From Thioalkalivibrio sp. XN279 (GTDB taxonomy: Bacteria; Pseudomonadota; Gammaproteobacteria; Steroidobacterales; XN24), in NCBI RefSeq assembly GCF_011089885.1, contig NZ_JAANBD010000025.1, forward strand, positions 372,001-436,000: a stretch of 64,000 bases of DNA. Reading direction: 5' to 3'. The first letter of the stretch is position 1. Each line of letters starts with the position of its first letter. Positions 62,149-64,000 of the stretch are shown one piece after another. Below the pieces are notes generated by a model. That model saw nothing but the letters and a program-made list of their open reading frames with translations. It searched no databases and was not told where the DNA came from. Made by a program: the position numbers and the translations under genes.

Positions 62149-62892
62149 TCAGTCATTCATCTCGGTGCTGCGACGGCCAGCCGGCACGTATGGCAGCAAG
62201 CGGTCGGTCTCCTCCTTTACCACCGCGTAGCATTCACAACTCAAGGCCTCGAGTTTCTCCCGATCCAGCACCTTTATCTGCCCGCGGTGATAATCGATCA
62301 CGCCCAGCCGCTGCAGCTTGCCCGCCGCTTCGGTGACGCCTTCGCGGCGCACGCCCAACATGTTGGCGATCAGTTCCTGGGTCATGGTGAGTTCACTGGA
62401 CCTGAGGCGGTCCAGCGACAGAAGCAGCCAGCGGCAAAGCTGCTGGTCGATCGTATGGTGACGGTTGCACACTGCGGTTTGGGCCATCTGCGTGATCAGC
62501 GCCTGCGTGTAGCGCAGCATCAGCACCTGCAAGTCTCCATGACGGTTGAACTCGTCCTTGAGCCGTTGCCCCGCAAGCTTGTAAGCATGCCCGGCGCTTT
62601 GGACGATCGCGCGGCTGGTGGTGCTCTCTCCGCCCATGAAGACTGCGATGCCGACGATCCCCTCGTTGCCCACCACCGAGATCTCTGCCGAGGCGCCGTT
62701 CTCCATCACATACAGGAGGGAAACGATGCAATTCGTCGGGAAGTAAACCTGTTGTGAAGACTGGCCCGACTCGTAGAGCACCTTGCCCAACGGCATGTCG
62801 ACCAGTTCAAGATGCGTCCGGAGGCGGAGCTGCGCTTGGTGCGGCAAGGCCGCCAGCAAGTGGTTCTGCTCGGGGGCAGGAATGAGGGCCAT
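62149..62892 (-). CDS. Crp/Fnr-family regulator (copy 3)
   Basis: 247 residues. Same blocks as copy 1: LVDMPLGKVLYESGQS, VYFPTNCIVSLLYVMENGAS, EISVVGNEGIVGIAVFMGGE, YTQALITQMAQTAVCNRHHT and MTQELIANMLGVRREGVTEA. The winged helices of copies 1 and 3 are identical in the recognition region, so they probably bind the same operators. The two copies flank the more divergent copy 2, suggesting duplication. Confidence 0.85.
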   Translation of the reverse strand: MALIPAPEQNHLLAALPHQAQLRLRTHLELVDMPLGKVLYESGQSSQQVYFPTNCIVSLLYVMENGASAEISVVGNEGIVGIAVFMGGESTTSRAIVQSAGHAYKLAGQRLKDEFNRHGDLQVLMLRYTQALITQMAQTAVCNRHHTIDQQLCRWLLLSLDRLRSSELTMTQELIANMLGVRREGVTEAAGKLQRLGVIDYHRGQIKVLDREKLEALSCECYAVVKEETDRLLPYVPAGRRSTEMND

Positions 62893-63072
62893 GGGAATTC
62901 CATTGCGATGCTACCGTGCAAGAACGCTATCGTGTCAGCTGCGCCCCTTCCGTTCGATACCGCACAGAGGTGTGGCCTGGGTTCCGCGGAGGTGCGGTTC
63001 CAAGCAGTGCACCATCCGAGTGCAGCGAGATGCAGGCGCCCGCAAGCGATGCAGGTCGGGCGCAACCGGCCG

Positions 63073-64000
63073 CTAAGGACGAATAGCCTGGATCAGCGCA
63101 TGGGCCGGATAGCGCCCTGGGTTCACCGCAGGTAATGCTGTTTGGCCTGCGGCCTGCGCCGTCACCAGTTCGAGCAACGCTTGTTGCTTCGTGCCAGGCA
63201 CCGGGGTGACCAGGTCACCAGCTGCGGCAGCCGCCGCACGCGCCTTTGCCGGATCGTTATTGGCAGCACGATCGGCGGCCTCCATTGCATGGATCGCGAG
63301 CCAGGCCGTGGCGGCGCCCCGCTCGACATCCGCACTCCGGCTCGCGCCGAAATCCGACTGGAAGCGTGCCAGTCCCGCGCGGGCCTCAACAGTGCGGCGC
63401 TCGCCGAACAGTATTGCAACCTCCATCCATCGTGCCTGCATCAGCAAGCTGATCGTCCAGCGTCGATTGGCGGGGTCGCTCGACGTCAGCTCGAGGGCAT
63501 TGGTGAGCGCCCAGGCGTTCACGCCACGGGCTTCGGCCCATTGGCCGTCCAGCAGCAAGGCTTCGGCACGAGTGTTGGCGGCGGACGTCGCAATGTCACG
63601 CCACAATGAATTGGCAGGGTCCTGGTCGAGTAGTGCCTGCATCTCCACGAGCGCATCGCGGGCACGTGTCGCCGCCATCACAACCGCGCCTTGCGCGAGG
63701 GCATTCGTCGCAAGCGCATCATGGGCACGGGCCATGGACATGCGCACGCTGCTGTTGCGCGGATCCGCCGCCCGCAACGCCGTCAGGATCGTAAGCTCGG
63801 CCATGCGCTCAGCCTCGGCCGCCTGGGAATTTCCCGACTGGAAAAAGGCGTCTGCGAGCCAGGCGCGAGCCTGGCTGCTGTCCCACAAGGCCGAGGTATC
63901 ACCCGGCGCCTCCGCGGCCAGCTGGTCAGTAACTGCAACGTAGCGTTGAAACTGGGTAATGGCGTCGTCGGGGCGCCTCAGGTCGAGGTAAAGTGCCCCA
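63073..64000 (-). CDS. TPR-rich protein, N-terminal part outside the window
   Basis: The frame is open to the right edge; the first TTG in the window (63888) is internal, because residues before it (ALYLDLRRPDDAITQFQRYV) continue the repeat pattern. The visible 309 residues are tetratricopeptide-like helix pairs rich in Ala (VRMSMARAHDALATNALAQG; DIATSAANTRAEALLLDGQW). This kind of C-terminus is common in proteins whose N-terminus is a Ser/Thr kinase or a DNA-binding domain, but that part is not visible. Convergence and promoters cannot be judged. Confidence 0.7.
   Translation of the reverse strand, partial: GALYLDLRRPDDAITQFQRYVAVTDQLAAEAPGDTSALWDSSQARAWLADAFFQSGNSQAAEAERMAELTILTALRAADPRNSSVRMSMARAHDALATNALAQGAVVMAATRARDALVEMQALLDQDPANSLWRDIATSAANTRAEALLLDGQWAEARGVNAWALTNALELTSSDPANRRWTISLLMQARWMEVAILFGERRTVEARAGLARFQSDFGASRSADVERGAATAWLAIHAMEAADRAANNDPAKARAAAAAAGDLVTPVPGTKQQALLELVTAQAAGQTALPAVNPGRYPAHALIQAIRP

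Noticed and set aside
1-64000. CRISPR array, rRNA operon or complete tRNA gene
   Set aside because: I saw no regularly spaced direct repeats of 24-40 bases, no cas-type genes, no rRNA sequence and no full cloverleaf; only the partial tmRNA 3' end at 44886 was found.

Overview
The window (64 kb, GC-rich) looks like a gammaproteobacterial chromosome in two parts. Positions 1 to about 44.9 kb are an accessory integrative element. From about 44.95 kb the DNA is ordinary core chromosome with long, dense, high-GC genes: opgG-opgH, a PA2778/PA2779-type pair, YqjD/YqjE/YqjK-like proteins and OmpA-like lipoproteins. These core families suggest the Xanthomonadales/Nevskiales/Pseudomonas neighbourhood; genus and species cannot be told from the sequence. 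The junction is marked by a 29-base copy of the 3' end of a tmRNA (ssrA) gene, including the encoded CCA, at 44886-44914. The rest of ssrA is absent here, so this is best read as the right attachment site of an element integrated in ssrA. Its left end lies outside the window.

Element, left to right: an Xre regulator cut by the window edge; a uracil-DNA-glycosylase-like protein; a C2H2-type zinc-finger protein; a T5orf172 (GIY-YIG-like) protein with an upstream partner; an ECF sigma factor with a membrane anti-sigma-like partner, divergent from a large secreted CHAT protein (3.8-9.4 kb); a leftward set of membrane proteins (9.7-12.3 kb); a tightly overlapping six-gene rightward operon (12.8-19.15 kb) of an unknown protein, a sigma-like protein, an unknown protein, a CHAT-TPR protease, a PurM/ThiL-like ATP enzyme and a thymidylate-synthase-like enzyme; a Schlafen(AlbA_2)-NACHT-cold-shock protein divergent from a prokaryotic viperin (19.2-23.8 kb); a decayed stretch with pseudogenes, palindromes and an IS3 remnant (24.4-26.9 kb); two large putative PD-(D/E)XK nucleases; a secreted staphylococcal-type nuclease; several small antitoxin-like and zinc-ribbon genes; a first tyrosine recombinase locus (37.0-38.4 kb); a ParM-like actin with a ParR-like partner behind a hairpin-rich leader (39.6-41.0 kb); and an excisionase-integrase pair (41.6-43.1 kb) near the attachment site.

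The element therefore combines self-maintenance (integrase, excisionase, partition, antitoxins) with a dense defence cargo (viperin, NACHT, two sigma/CHAT modules, nucleases). The most original candidate is the 12.8-19.15 kb operon. It joins a CHAT protease to two nucleotide-type enzymes and lies next to a NACHT ATPase and a viperin, whose known products are chain-terminating ribonucleotides.

Core part: a universal stress protein and an outer-membrane barrel; opgGH for osmoregulated periplasmic glucans; a run of small envelope-stress genes (DUF4398, OmpA-like, CsbD, PRC-barrel, YqjD/E/K-like, BON); a phospholipase-D-type lipoprotein, an lmo0937-like peptide, a SYLF lipoprotein and a DUF3185 protein; a PA2778 peptidase and PA2779 protein; a class D sortase with its LPxT-type substrate and a PAS-PAS-GGDEF protein; three consecutive Crp/Fnr regulators; and the C-terminal part of a TPR protein cut by the right edge. 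All calls come from reading motifs and layout by eye; no database search was possible.
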